From contig NZ_JAGHQW010000024.1 in assembly GCF_017744115.1 (NCBI RefSeq), forward strand, positions 28,540 to 92,539: DNA of 64,000 nucleotides, in the 5' to 3' direction. How positions within the stretch are numbered: position 1 is the stretch's first letter; the number at the start of each line of letters is the position of its first letter. This document shows, piece after piece, positions 17,975-26,300 of the stretch. This DNA comes from Salinisphaera sp. G21_0. Its GTDB lineage: Bacteria > Pseudomonadota > Gammaproteobacteria > Pseudomonadales > Endozoicomonadaceae. The translations under genes were made by a program, and so were the position numbers. The notes under the pieces were generated by a model, which saw only the letters and a list, made by a program, of their open reading frames with translations, had not been told where the DNA came from and did no database searches.

Positions 17975-19057
17975 CTATCGGCCACAGCACTTCTTGAACT
18001 TTTTACCGCTGCCACAGGGGCAAGGGTCATTACGCCCGACTCTGGAGTCCTCGCGGACAAAGGGCGTGTTGGTGGTTTCGTGGAATATCTCCCGGTATGT
18101 ATTGCCGATCTGTTCATTCAGGTCTGCACGTTGCTTCGCTTTTTCGGCTATATGGGAAGTGCTGAAATCCATGAAATCCAGTCCACCCAGCCAATCCTCA
18201 AGCTCGATATGCTGGTTCATGCCCCAGCTTTCCAGTTCTCTATCCGCGTGATGAATATAACCAAACTCGGTCAGCAGTTGCTCCCGGTTGGTCTGCCACC
18301 ACTGCTCAGGGGATCCAATACAGTAATCGCTGGCTTTGGCGAGGGTCCGGCCATTATATTTTTCACCAAGAAAACCGTTTTCGCAGGCTTCCCGAATGTC
18401 TTCCATCAGTTCTTTCGGATGAATCGTCACGCATTCATCGTACAGGGTCAACCAGAGGGGCAGAAAATCGTCTTCCAGATGTTCTGATTTAAACGCCCTG
18501 AACAGGGAAGAATAGAAGTCGATCAGTTCACTGCGGCTTATGTCTCCTTCAAAATAAAAACACTTCATGGTTTCCAGGGCCAGAACGCGAAGCTCAAGCC
18601 CATGGTTTCTGTCCAGAATAACGCCTTTCAGCTGAGCGATATCGTTGGCCATAATAGAGGCTGTTATCCTTTCCAGCCCGTTTTCACCGATCGAAAAAAG
18701 CAGTGAGTCATAAGCGGCTCCGGAATCCCAGTCACCATCACCCTGATCAAAGTCATTGATGATATCCGCTAGCACGGGGAATGCCGCAGACTCCCGGAAT
18801 TGCGCCAGCACCATCAGTGCCACCAGGTGAAGGCAGTTACCTTCCTGTTCGTTATAGCCTTCGGGGGCATCGGCAAAATCCCGCAGTACCGCCAGCAGTA
18901 AAGGGGGCATTTCCTCTTGATGGGCGATAACCTGGCGGATAGCTTCCGCCGGGAAGGTATCGGGCTCAAGGTTGAGAAAGGGCTTGAGCAACGGATGATC
19001 GGCAAACACAGCAGTACTCCGGGTTTCTGAATGTTTGGTGAATGATGGTTCAACCAT
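17975..19057 (-). CDS. DUF1186 protein with SEC-C motif, paralogue
   Basis: A 360-residue paralogue of the 8930-9844 product. It has the same helical DUF1186-like body ([18 protein letters not shown] corresponds to [15 protein letters not shown]) and an identical SEC-C end, [20 protein letters not shown]. The last bases and the spacer to the RNA ligase remnant are nearly identical to the first copy, while the body is strongly diverged. This pattern suggests gene conversion or recombination at the 3' end. The gene appears intact. Zinc binding through the SEC-C cysteines is expected; the biological role is unknown. Confidence 0.7.
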   Translation of the reverse strand: MVEPSFTKHSETRSTAVFADHPLLKPFLNLEPDTFPAEAIRQVIAHQEEMPPLLLAVLRDFADAPEGYNEQEGNCLHLVALMVLAQFRESAAFPVLADIINDFDQGDGDWDSGAAYDSLLFSIGENGLERITASIMANDIAQLKGVILDRNHGLELRVLALETMKCFYFEGDISRSELIDFYSSLFRAFKSEHLEDDFLPLWLTLYDECVTIHPKELMEDIREACENGFLGEKYNGRTLAKASDYCIGSPEQWWQTNREQLLTEFGYIHHADRELESWGMNQHIELEDWLGGLDFMDFSTSHIAEKAKQRADLNEQIGNTYREIFHETTNTPFVREDSRVGRNDPCPCGSGKKFKKCCGR

Positions 19058-19112
19058 AGCACCGGCAGAGTGCTGTTAGGGTGAATTACGTTATTTGCCG
19101 GTCATTCGAGAA

Positions 19113-19520
19113 TCAAAAAGTCACCAATGTCTGGCCCGCTTTTATCCGCTCCAGATGCTCTTCGACATAACCGAGTAATTCCCGGGATCGGGGTTCATCA
19201 ATCAACCCGAGTCCGTAATGGCTCAGGATATAGCAAAACGCAAAGGCCATAAGAGGGTCTTGCAGTAAGGGTTCGTTGTCCAGGTTGGCAACATAACTGG
19301 TGAGCGCGGCATCACTGGCTTTTTTTCTGGCCTTTTTGCCGGGCTTGATGCCACGAAAATTCAGGCATTCACAGTGAGCGATATGAAACAGCTCCTGATC
19401 GGTCATGTTATGTCCGATCATGTGTCCGTAAGGTATCACCTCCCGGGCGTCCTTCCAGGCGGCACGAATTTCCTGAATCCATTGCTCATTGGTTTGAGGC
19501 GGTTGTTTTTTTACTTTCAT
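19113..19520 (-). CDS. Hypothetical protein, 135 residues
   Basis: A basic-start, otherwise mixed-charge soluble protein (MKVKKQPPQTNEQW). It has a short lysine-rich stretch (KPGKKARKKAS) near residue 80 and two nearby cysteines/histidines (HIAHCEC). No family is recognised. It lies 55 bases upstream of the DUF1186 paralogue on the same strand and may be cotranscribed with it. A GTGTCG spacer precedes the ATG without a strong ribosome site, so the start is tentative. Confidence 0.5.
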   Translation of the reverse strand: MKVKKQPPQTNEQWIQEIRAAWKDAREVIPYGHMIGHNMTDQELFHIAHCECLNFRGIKPGKKARKKASDAALTSYVANLDNEPLLQDPLMAFAFCYILSHYGLGLIDEPRSRELLGYVEEHLERIKAGQTLVTF

Positions 19521-19589
19521 TTCGACACCTTGTCAGGGGGATAAATCAATACCATCGCCCCGGCTGCCAACTCCGGTTCAGCAGCCAAG

Positions 19590-19946
19590 ACCGTCCTTGT
19601 TTTGATCAAACAGGGTGCCATCGGATAGTACCACGGCTGCACGGCCACCGTCTTTTAAAAGCTCAATGATTAGCTGCAAGAACAGGTCGACGGTTTCCCG
19701 GGTCTGCATTTCTGCCAGGAAGTTTTTCTCAATCCCGTCTTCCCCGGTGCTGTCGAACGGGGGATTGGTGAACGGTAGTCGTCCAGTTTAAATTCCAGTT
19801 CTTCTTACCGGGCATCGAAGATTTTCAGGAACAGTAGCCAGGGCATCTGGCCAATGCGCAGGGCATCACCAACAACACCGGCGTCTTTGCGCATGATGTC
19901 CTGGATGGATTTGATCACGGAACTGGTGGAGATGGTTTTTTCTTAA
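19590..19946 (-). pseudogene. hsdM remnant
   Basis: Translating the minus strand gives TISTSSVIKSIQDIMRK and IGQMPWLLFLKIFDAR, the first 40 residues of HsdM, ending near 19810. After a deletion it resumes with NPPFDSTGEDGIEKNF and GRAAVVLPDGTLFDQNKDG, from the catalytic NPPF region. Frames are not continuous. This is a third, small hsdM relic and marks the edge of the defence island next to the KAY gene cluster. Confidence 0.7.
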
Positions 19947-19954
19947 AAGCTGTT

Positions 19955-19982
19955 TGAACTTTTATATGAAATAGAGGTCATA
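19955..19982 (+). promoter_or_regulatory. ECF/RpoE-type promoter of KAY gene 1
   Basis: TGAACTT at 19955-19961, 16 bases, then TCATA at 19978-19982; 28 bases to the ATG at 20011. The pattern fits RpoE/AlgU promoters (GGAACTT-N16-TCnnA). It is the same arrangement found before the other KAY, OPR-like and repeat-nucleotidyltransferase genes. Confidence 0.65.
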
Positions 19983-20010
19983 GGATGAAACTCAATAATT
20001 CAATAATTCT

Positions 20011-21192
20011 ATGAATATGCCTGTCTACTTTGCTGATTTTAATTTTAATATAGCTGCGGATCACTTTTCTTATTTTCGAGATAGTGCTTATTCGGAATCT
20101 GCCGCATCCTGTCAGGCATTCTTCCGCGAAGTTGTGGGCGTAGCAAATTTGCAGTGCGCTATGCGTGCTGATGGAACTGTTAAACACTGCCTCCAGCAGC
20201 CAAGGGTACTTTTTAATGATCCATCGGGTGATCCCCGGCTTGAAAAAAGGTCGATACTAATGGATAGTAGCCATCTTCAAGAAGACCATCCGCTTTGCTT
20301 ACCTGTCAGAATACAACCCCGGAATAATGATCATGTTCCCAAATATATTCCTGGTAATGAACGTTTTTCGATCCAGTCTATTTTAGGATTAGAGCAATCA
20401 ACCTCACAAAACGCATTAGTTGCTAATCCGCAACTGGATAGTGAACAGCTGCAACGAGATGCATCGCCTGCAGGAAATGAGTTGGATGATAAAGCTACGG
20501 CTTCCGGCTCAGATGAATCTCTGGCCAGCTCCCATGAGGATCACTGTGAGTCCGAGAAATGGAAAGCTGTCCGGAAGGCGTACGCACAGTCTGAGCGAAT
20601 GAAGGCTTATCAGAGGGATTACCAGAAGGCTTACCGTCAGTCCGAAAAAGGGAAGGCTCGCAGACGAGCATGGGCGCAGTCTGAGAAAGGGAAGGCTTGT
20701 GTGCGGTCCTGGAAACAGAGAGCCAGCCATCAGGCTTATCGTCAGTCCAGCAAAGGGAAGGCTTACGAAAAGTCGGAAAAACGGAAGGCTTACCTCAAAG
20801 CCTACGAACAGAGCGAGAAGCGGAAGGCTTACGAACAGTCGGAAAAACGGAAGGCTTACCTCAAAGCCTACGAACAGACCGAGAAGCGGAAGGCTTACCG
20901 AAAGGCTTACAGTCAGTGCGAGAGAGTGAAAGCTTCCCAGAAGGCTTATCAGAAGGTTTACCAGAGGTATTACCGTCAGACCGAGAAGGGGAGGGCTTAC
21001 CAAAAGGCTTACCGTGAGTCTCCGCAAGGACGTGCTTACCTGAAGGCTTACCGTAAAGCTTACCATAAGGTTTTAGGGGTTACCGGTGATATTGAACAGG
21101 CAAGAATCGCTGGTAGGCAAGCTACCGCCTTTATAAGAGAAGCTAATAAAGCAAACAATAATGAGCCTCTTAGAGAGCAAACAGGTTCTTGA
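20011..21192 (+). CDS. KAY-repeat protein 1
   Basis: A 393-residue protein of the local KAY family. Residues 1-180 are a non-repetitive N-terminal region differing from most paralogues but shared with the pseudogene at 21397. Residues 190-340 contain about 14 copies of a 13-residue unit of type KAYxQSEKxKAxx, very rich in Lys, Ala, Tyr and Arg. The C-terminal 50 residues carry the family tail TGDIEQARIAGRQATAFIRE. There is no signal peptide or membrane segment. No Shine-Dalgarno sequence precedes the ATG; the leader is AATTCA-rich. I do not recognise a known family; a nucleic-acid-binding or effector role is inferred only from composition and promoter sharing. Confidence 0.75.
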   Translation: MNMPVYFADFNFNIAADHFSYFRDSAYSESAASCQAFFREVVGVANLQCAMRADGTVKHCLQQPRVLFNDPSGDPRLEKRSILMDSSHLQEDHPLCLPVRIQPRNNDHVPKYIPGNERFSIQSILGLEQSTSQNALVANPQLDSEQLQRDASPAGNELDDKATASGSDESLASSHEDHCESEKWKAVRKAYAQSERMKAYQRDYQKAYRQSEKGKARRRAWAQSEKGKACVRSWKQRASHQAYRQSSKGKAYEKSEKRKAYLKAYEQSEKRKAYEQSEKRKAYLKAYEQTEKRKAYRKAYSQCERVKASQKAYQKVYQRYYRQTEKGRAYQKAYRESPQGRAYLKAYRKAYHKVLGVTGDIEQARIAGRQATAFIREANKANNNEPLREQTGS

Positions 21193-21332
21193 TCGTCAGC
21201 CAGGAAAAAATTGCACGACAAATGAATTATTGTTTACCCGTGAGTTGCCGATTTTTAGGCAGTTTATATCGCTATTTTAGAACCATAGGGACTTTGTATT
21301 TATTATAAATATTGAATGGATTGTGTTAGCGA

Positions 21333-21360
21333 GGAACTTTTACCAGAACGAGTAGTCTCA
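21333..21360 (+). promoter_or_regulatory. ECF/RpoE-type promoter of the KAY pseudogene
   Basis: GGAACTT at 21333-21339, 16 bases, TCTCA at 21356-21360. The promoter has been kept although the gene behind it has lost its ATG and reading frame. Confidence 0.65.
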
Positions 21361-21396
21361 AACTGTAATTTGATATTTCAATAACTTTATAATTCA

Positions 21397-21872
21397 ATAA
21401 ATAGACCTGACTATTCTGCTTATTTAAATAAAGCCCCTGATCACTTTTTTTATGTTCAAAATACTGTTCATTTTGAACCTTGTGCATCATGTCAGGCTTT
21501 CTCCCGTCAAGTTTCAGAAGTAGCTACTGTTCTATGTACTATGCATGCTGATGATACGACTGAAAGCCGCCTATATTGCGAGAAGATTTACCGTCAGTAC
21601 TTGAACGAAGGTCTTACCAGCGCGCTTACCAGAAGGTTTACCGTCAGTCCTTGAAATGGAAAACTTACCAAAAAGCTTACCATCAATCCGAGGAACGTAA
21701 GGCTTATCGTAAGGCTTACAATCAAGTTCTCAAAGATACCGGTGATAAAGAACAGGCAAAAATCTCTGGTAAGCAAGCCTCCAACTTTGTAACAGAATCG
21801 AAAAAGGAAAAAAAATCAGCTACAGACAGATTGAGCCATAACAAACGCTCGCCAAATCGCTCAGCAATATAA
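21397..21872 (+). pseudogene. KAY-repeat pseudogene
   Basis: The sequence aligns with the start of KAY gene 1, but the ATG is ATA (21397-21399). The first frame gives NRPDYSAYLNKAPDHFFYV and CASCQAFSRQVSEVA and ends at a stop near 21650. The repeat and tail region continue in another frame from about 21576 (RSYQRAYQKVYRQSLKWK, then TGDKEQAKISGKQASNFV). Thus the gene has lost its start codon, has a frameshift, and has few repeats. It is the second member of the N-terminal subtype of gene 1. Confidence 0.75.
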
Positions 21873-21896
21873 ATATTAAATGTATTGTGTCAGGCC

Positions 21897-21924
21897 GGAA
21901 CTTTTATAAGAAGGAGTTGTCACA
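21897..21924 (+). promoter_or_regulatory. ECF/RpoE-type promoter of KAY gene 2
   Basis: GGAACTT at 21897-21903, 16 bases, TCACA at 21920-21924; 28 bases to ATG 21953. Confidence 0.7.
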
Positions 21925-21952
21925 ATATATAATTCTGTAATTAAATAATTCA

Positions 21953-22645
21953 ATGTCTGACCCGTATTCTAACTTTTATCCCTTGTGTTCGGAATTCCAG
22001 AAAGCGTATGAGTCTGTTATGTCGAACAGGGGATCGGCTTTTACAGCAAGGGTACAGAAACATGGATCGGTATTCGGGCTGAAAGTTGGTCGAACTGCAC
22101 CAAGTAATTATGTGAATTCCTTTATTCCATGTCGTGAAAGCTTTCATAACCCATTAAGTGACTCCCGTTTTAAAAAAATACCAGTCAGGGTTATTTATTC
22201 TCAAGAATATGAACAAAGTGCATCGTTAGACTTGTCATATAGACCCGGGGCATACCAGGGGGTTGATCGAAATACCAGAACGCCAGGCAGCCCGCCGGAA
22301 TTAAGATCTGATTGGGTTTGGAGTATGGCTGGTGAAAGTTCTGATCCATTGCCTGCTGGTAATAAGTTGGATCTTACAGCTTCTGCTGCAAAATCTGGCG
22401 AATCTCTAACCATCATTATTGATAATGCTCATGAACAGGATGAGAAACGGAAGGCTGCCCGAAAGGCCTACCAGAAGCTTTACCGTAAATCCGAAAAGGG
22501 GAAGGCTATACGGAGGGCTTACCAGAATGCCTACTATAAGGCTTACTATAAAGCTTTCAGGGATACCCATGATTTAGAACAGGCAAGATTTGCTGGCAGG
22601 CAAGCTGCTATCCCTATAAGAGAGTCATATAAAGCAAAAAAATAA
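21953..22645 (+). CDS. KAY-repeat protein 2 (short array)
   Basis: A 230-residue member with only two or three repeat units (KAARKAYQKLYRKSEKGKA). The N-terminal 90 residues carry the second N-terminal subtype: DPYSNFYPLCSEFQKAYESV, then FGLKVGRTAPSNYVN, FHNPLSDSRFKKIPVRVIYS. The tail is AYYKAFRDTHDLEQARFAGRQ. Because the N-terminus and tail are conserved while repeat number varies from 2 to 15, the ends are probably the functional anchors and the array the variable part. The leader is AT-rich and lacks a Shine-Dalgarno sequence. Confidence 0.75.
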   Translation: MSDPYSNFYPLCSEFQKAYESVMSNRGSAFTARVQKHGSVFGLKVGRTAPSNYVNSFIPCRESFHNPLSDSRFKKIPVRVIYSQEYEQSASLDLSYRPGAYQGVDRNTRTPGSPPELRSDWVWSMAGESSDPLPAGNKLDLTASAAKSGESLTIIIDNAHEQDEKRKAARKAYQKLYRKSEKGKAIRRAYQNAYYKAYYKAFRDTHDLEQARFAGRQAAIPIRESYKAKK

Positions 22646-22702
22646 GCTTGAATCAACCTCGATGCCTGGCTTACATAAATTTTGAATGGGGTCTTTCAGG
22701 AA

Positions 22703-22730
22703 GGAACTTTTATAATAAATAAAAGTCAAA
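22703..22730 (+). promoter_or_regulatory. ECF/RpoE-type promoter of KAY gene 3
   Basis: GGAACTT at 22703-22709, 16 bases, TCAAA at 22726-22730; an exact match to the RpoE pattern. The leader to ATG 22775 is 44 bases and contains several ATTCAATAA-like repeats. Confidence 0.75.
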
Positions 22731-22774
22731 ATCATTAATTCAATAAATCATTAATTAGATAAATCAATAATTCA

Positions 22775-23620
22775 ATGAATAATCCATATTCCAAGTTACA
22801 CTCCTTATATTCTGGATTTCAGAAAGCGCATGAGTCTGTTATATCGAACAGTGGGTTAGCTGCTGAAAACTGTGCCCAGAAAAGTGGTTTGGTATTCGGC
22901 CTGCAAGTTGATCAAATTATACCATGTAACTATGTAAACCCCTTGAGTATATACGGTGGAAGTTTCCACAATCCATTAAATGATCCCCGTTTTAAAAAGA
23001 TACCAGTCAGAGTTATTTATTCTCAAGAATTTGAACAAAGAGAACCGTTAGGGCTATCACATAAACCCGGGGCATATCAGGAGGCTGATCAAAATATCAG
23101 AATTGTTACCGGTCAACCAGAAATAAGAATTGATCGGGTTTGGAGTATGGCTGGTGAACGTTCTAACTTGGCAGCAGGAAATGAGTTGGATGTTGCAGCT
23201 TCTGCTTCTGGCTCTGTTGAACCTCTTACTCTCTCTCATGGTAAGGTTTACAAAAAGTCTGAGAAACGTAGGGCTGCCGATAAGGCTTACCATGTGTCCG
23301 AGAAGGGGAAGGCTGCTAAATGGGCCTGGGCGAGGTCCGAAAAAGTGAAGGCTTACCAGAGGGCTTACGCAAAATCTGAGAGGGGGAAAGCTGTCCGTAA
23401 GGCTTATCGTGCGTCCAAAAAAGGGCTGGCTACCCGGAGGGCTTACCAGAGGATTTACGCACAGTCTGTGAAAGGTAAGTCTAACCAGATAGCCTACCAT
23501 AAGGCGTACTATGAAGTTTTCAGTAAAACCGGGGATAGAGAGCAGGCAAGAATTGCTGGCAGGCAGGCTACCGCATTGATAAGGGAGTCGAATAAAATAA
23601 AAAATAATGCACTTGAATAA
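22775..23620 (+). CDS. KAY-repeat protein 3
   Basis: A 281-residue member with the N-terminal subtype of gene 2 (NPYSKLHSLYSGFQKAHESV; FHNPLNDPRFKKIPVRVIYS) and a middle WSMAGERSN segment shared with genes 2 and 5. About seven 13-residue units follow (KAYHVSEKGKAAK, RAYAKSERGKAVR). The tail is YYEVFSKTGDREQARIAGRQ. It is predicted basic and helical in the repeat region. It is separated from its neighbours by about 115-130 bases, each gap holding its own promoter, so the cluster is not an operon. Confidence 0.75.
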   Translation: MNNPYSKLHSLYSGFQKAHESVISNSGLAAENCAQKSGLVFGLQVDQIIPCNYVNPLSIYGGSFHNPLNDPRFKKIPVRVIYSQEFEQREPLGLSHKPGAYQEADQNIRIVTGQPEIRIDRVWSMAGERSNLAAGNELDVAASASGSVEPLTLSHGKVYKKSEKRRAADKAYHVSEKGKAAKWAWARSEKVKAYQRAYAKSERGKAVRKAYRASKKGLATRRAYQRIYAQSVKGKSNQIAYHKAYYEVFSKTGDREQARIAGRQATALIRESNKIKNNALE

Positions 23621-23670
23621 ACCTTTAATGACTTAAGCCTGGTTAAAAATTAAGTTTGGTCTGTCAGATA

Positions 23671-23698
23671 GGAACTTTTACAGGAAAGCACAGTCCTA
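23671..23698 (+). promoter_or_regulatory. ECF/RpoE-type promoter of KAY gene 4
   Basis: GGAACTT at 23671-23677, 16 bases, TCCTA at 23694-23698; 36 bases to ATG 23735. Confidence 0.7.
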
Positions 23699-23734
23699 AT
23701 CATTAATTCAATAATTTAATAATTCAACAAATCA

Positions 23735-24739
23735 ATGTCTACTCCATATTTTAACTCACACTCCTTGTATTCAGTATTTCAGAAAGCGTATGAATCTGTT
23801 ATAACGGGCAATGGATTGGTTTTTCATGACCGGCCGCAGCAAAGTGGTTTAATATTTGGACTGCGAGTTGATCAAACTGCACCAAATAATTATATAAACC
23901 CCTTGATTCCATATAGTGAAAACTTCCATAACCCTTTCAATGATTCCCGTTTTAAAACAATGCCGGTCAGGGTGATTTATTCTCAAGAATTTGAACAATG
24001 CCAGCCGTTAGACTTCTCACCTAAACCCAAGGCGCAATCTGGTGAATCTCTGGCCGTAGCTCCTGATAAGGCTTGCACACAGTCCGGGAAAGAGAAGGTT
24101 CACCATGAATCCGAAAAGGGAAATGCTTCCCCGAAGGCCTGTGCACAGACCGGGAAACGGAGGCCTCCGAAAAAACGAACCTGGGATCGGTCTGAAGCAG
24201 GGAAGGCTTACTATAGGGCTTACCAGAAGACTTACGTGAAGTCCGAGAAAGGGAAGGCTTTCCTTAAGGCTTATGAACAGAGCGATATACGAAAAACTTC
24301 CCGGAATGCATACGAACAGACCGAGAAACGGAAGGCTGCCAAACGAGCCTGGTCTCAGTCCGAGAAAGGTAAGGCATACTATAGATCTTACCGTCAGTCT
24401 GAGAGAGGGAAGGTTGTCCGGAAGGCTTACCGTCAGTCCGAGAAAGGGATGGCTGCCCGTAAGGCTTACGCAGTGTCTGAGAAAGGGAAGGCTAACCAGA
24501 AGAATTACCGTGAGTCTGTGCATGGGAAGGCTGTCAGACAGGTCTGGGCAAACTCCGAGAAAGGGAAGGAGTCCAAACTGATATGGAGAAATTCAGAGAG
24601 GGGTAAGGCTTACCGGACGCTTTACACCAAGGCTTACAATAAAGTTTTCAAGCATACCGGTGATAAAGCGCAAGCAAGAATCGCCGGCAGGCAAGCTACT
24701 GCCTTTATAAAAAATTCAAATAAAGCAAAAAATAAATGA
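23735..24739 (+). CDS. KAY-repeat protein 4
   Basis: A 334-residue member. The N-terminus STPYFNSHSLYSVFQKAYES and the FGLRVDQTAPNNYINPLIPY and FHNPFNDSRFKTMPVRVIYS blocks match gene 5 closely. The middle spacer seen in genes 3 and 5 is largely missing, so the repeats begin near residue 105. There are about 16 repeat units, some degenerate (KAYEQSDIRKTSR, LIWRNSERGKAYR). The tail is YNKVFKHTGDKAQARIAGRQ. The difference in spacer and repeat number against near-identical ends suggests expansion and contraction by recombination. Confidence 0.75.
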   Translation: MSTPYFNSHSLYSVFQKAYESVITGNGLVFHDRPQQSGLIFGLRVDQTAPNNYINPLIPYSENFHNPFNDSRFKTMPVRVIYSQEFEQCQPLDFSPKPKAQSGESLAVAPDKACTQSGKEKVHHESEKGNASPKACAQTGKRRPPKKRTWDRSEAGKAYYRAYQKTYVKSEKGKAFLKAYEQSDIRKTSRNAYEQTEKRKAAKRAWSQSEKGKAYYRSYRQSERGKVVRKAYRQSEKGMAARKAYAVSEKGKANQKNYRESVHGKAVRQVWANSEKGKESKLIWRNSERGKAYRTLYTKAYNKVFKHTGDKAQARIAGRQATAFIKNSNKAKNK

Positions 24740-24809
24740 GATTGAATCAACCTCAATTATTAATAGCTATGCCTGGCTGACATAAAAATGGAAAAGTATC
24801 TTTCAGGTA

Positions 24810-24837
24810 GGAACTTTTATAAGAAAGTATAGTCCTA
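24810..24837 (+). promoter_or_regulatory. ECF/RpoE-type promoter of KAY gene 5
   Basis: GGAACTT at 24810-24816, 16 bases, TCCTA at 24833-24837; 28 bases to ATG 24866. Confidence 0.7.
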
Positions 24838-24865
24838 GTCATTAATTCAATAACTCAATAATTCA

Positions 24866-26137
24866 ATGGCTACTCCGTATTTTGATTCACACTTTTTGTA
24901 TCCGGGATCCCGAAGAGCGTATGAGTCTGTTATGTCGGGCAGTGGATTCACTGTTAAAGACTGGTCGCAGCAAAGTGGTTTGGTATTCGGGCTGCGAGTT
25001 GATCAAACTGCACCAAATAATTATATAAACCCCTTGATTCCATATGGTGAAAACTTCCATAACCCTTTCAATGACTCCCGTTTTAAAAAAATGCCCGTCA
25101 GGATTATTTATTCGCAAGAACCTGAAAAAATCAAGCTGCTAGACATATCACATAAACCCGGAAAATATCAGGAGGCCGAACAAAATAACAGAATTCTATC
25201 CAATCAATCAGAAATAAGAATTGAGCAGGTCTGGAGTATGGTCGATGAAGTGAGCCCTCACTCATACGGTTTAAGTAATGATCATCCTCCATTTATCTCA
25301 ACGTTGAAAGAAACAGCAGGAAATGAGTTGGATGTTGAAGCTTCTGTTTCAGGAGCTGGTGAATCTTTGATCATCGATCATGATAAGACTTACGTGCAAC
25401 CTGAGAAACGGAGGGCTTCCAAACGAACCCGGGCGGAGTCGGAAAGAGGGAAAGCTTACACAAAGGCTTACCGTGAATCCGAGAGAGGGAAAGCTGTCCG
25501 CAAGGCTTGGTCACAGTCTGAGAGAAGGAAGGCGTGCCAGAAGGCTTACGCACAGTCTGAGAAAGGGAAGGCTTGCCAGAAGGCTTACGCACAGTCTGAG
25601 AAAGGGAAGGCTTGCCAGAAGGCTTACGCACAGTCTGAGAAAGGGAAGGCTTGCCAGAAGGCTTACGCACAGTCTGAGAGAGGAAGGGCTGTCAGGAAGG
25701 CTTGGTTACAGTCTGAGAGAGGGAAGGCTTGCCGCAAGGTTTACGCACTGTCTGAGAAAGGGAAGGCTGCCAAACGAGCCTGGGAAAAGTCCGAGAAAGG
25801 GAAGGCTTACCGTGAGTCTGAGAGAGGGAAGGCTTGCCGCAAGGCTTACGCACAGTCTGAGAGAGGGAAGGCTGCCAAACGAGCCTGGGAAAAGTCCGAG
25901 AAAGGGAAGGCTTGCCGCAAGGCTTACGCACAGTCTGAGAAAGGGAAGGCTGCTGCCTTGAAGTCTTACCGATATGCTTACCATAAGGCTTACTATAAAG
26001 TTTTCAAGAGTACCGGTGATAGGGAACAGGCAAGAATCGCTGGTCAGCAAGCTGGCGCTCTTATAAGAGAGTCTGATAAGGCAAAAAAAAATGAGCTTGC
26101 ATCAAGTTCTGTTTCTTCCGTCCTGCCTGCTTTTTAA
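24866..26137 (+). CDS. KAY-repeat protein 5 (longest array)
   Basis: The longest member, 423 residues, with about 15 repeat units between residues 170 and 370. Most are near-perfect KAYAQSEKGKACQ or variants with RAW or KAW. The N-terminal 100 residues and the WSMVDE spacer match genes 3 and 4. The tail is AYYKVFKSTGDREQARIAGQQ. The coding DNA of three successive units is identical (39-bp period, about 25546-25663), showing very recent array expansion. Alternative frames are also open across the array, an effect of the repeat and not evidence of other genes. Confidence 0.75.
   Translation: MATPYFDSHFLYPGSRRAYESVMSGSGFTVKDWSQQSGLVFGLRVDQTAPNNYINPLIPYGENFHNPFNDSRFKKMPVRIIYSQEPEKIKLLDISHKPGKYQEAEQNNRILSNQSEIRIEQVWSMVDEVSPHSYGLSNDHPPFISTLKETAGNELDVEASVSGAGESLIIDHDKTYVQPEKRRASKRTRAESERGKAYTKAYRESERGKAVRKAWSQSERRKACQKAYAQSEKGKACQKAYAQSEKGKACQKAYAQSEKGKACQKAYAQSERGRAVRKAWLQSERGKACRKVYALSEKGKAAKRAWEKSEKGKAYRESERGKACRKAYAQSERGKAAKRAWEKSEKGKACRKAYAQSEKGKAAALKSYRYAYHKAYYKVFKSTGDREQARIAGQQAGALIRESDKAKKNELASSSVSSVLPAF
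25546..25663 (+). repeat. Identical 39-bp tandem repeats inside KAY gene 5
   Basis: Three consecutive copies of a 39-base unit encoding KAYAQSEKGKACQ are identical in DNA, with further near copies on both sides. Array units elsewhere in the gene differ by several bases. Identity at synonymous positions indicates recent duplication. Confidence 0.85.
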
Positions 26138-26242
26138 ACTGACTGATAAGTCAGTAGCAGTATGATATTGGTTAACTACTTAACAGTCATAGTAAATCTT
26201 CAGGTCTGGTTGAAATAATTGTTGAATGGAATGGGGCAGAGA

Positions 26243-26271
26243 GGAACTTTTATAATGAAGGCACTGTCCTA
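26243..26271 (+). promoter_or_regulatory. ECF/RpoE-type promoter of KAY gene 6
   Basis: GGAACTT at 26243-26249, 17 bases, TCCTA at 26267-26271; 29 bases to ATG 26301. It is the only member with a 17-base spacer. Confidence 0.65.
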
Positions 26272-26300
26272 AGCTGTAATTCAATATTTTTACTAATTCA

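Noticed and set aside
25371..25961. Alternative-frame repetitive proteins within KAY gene 5
   Set aside because: The 39-bp unit keeps other frames open by periodicity. Paralogues conserve only the KAY frame, the N-terminal module and the tail.
25520..25990. CRISPR-like direct repeats
   Set aside because: The units are contiguous 39-bp coding repeats without unique spacers, and no cas genes are present. The 132-bp repeats at 54.5-64 kb are rejected for the same reason.
19955..26271. HrpL-type hrp boxes (GGAACC-N16-CCACnnA) for a type III secretion regulon
   Set aside because: The -35 part is similar, but the downstream box is TCnnn in all copies and never CCACnnA. RpoE/AlgU-type ECF promoters fit better.
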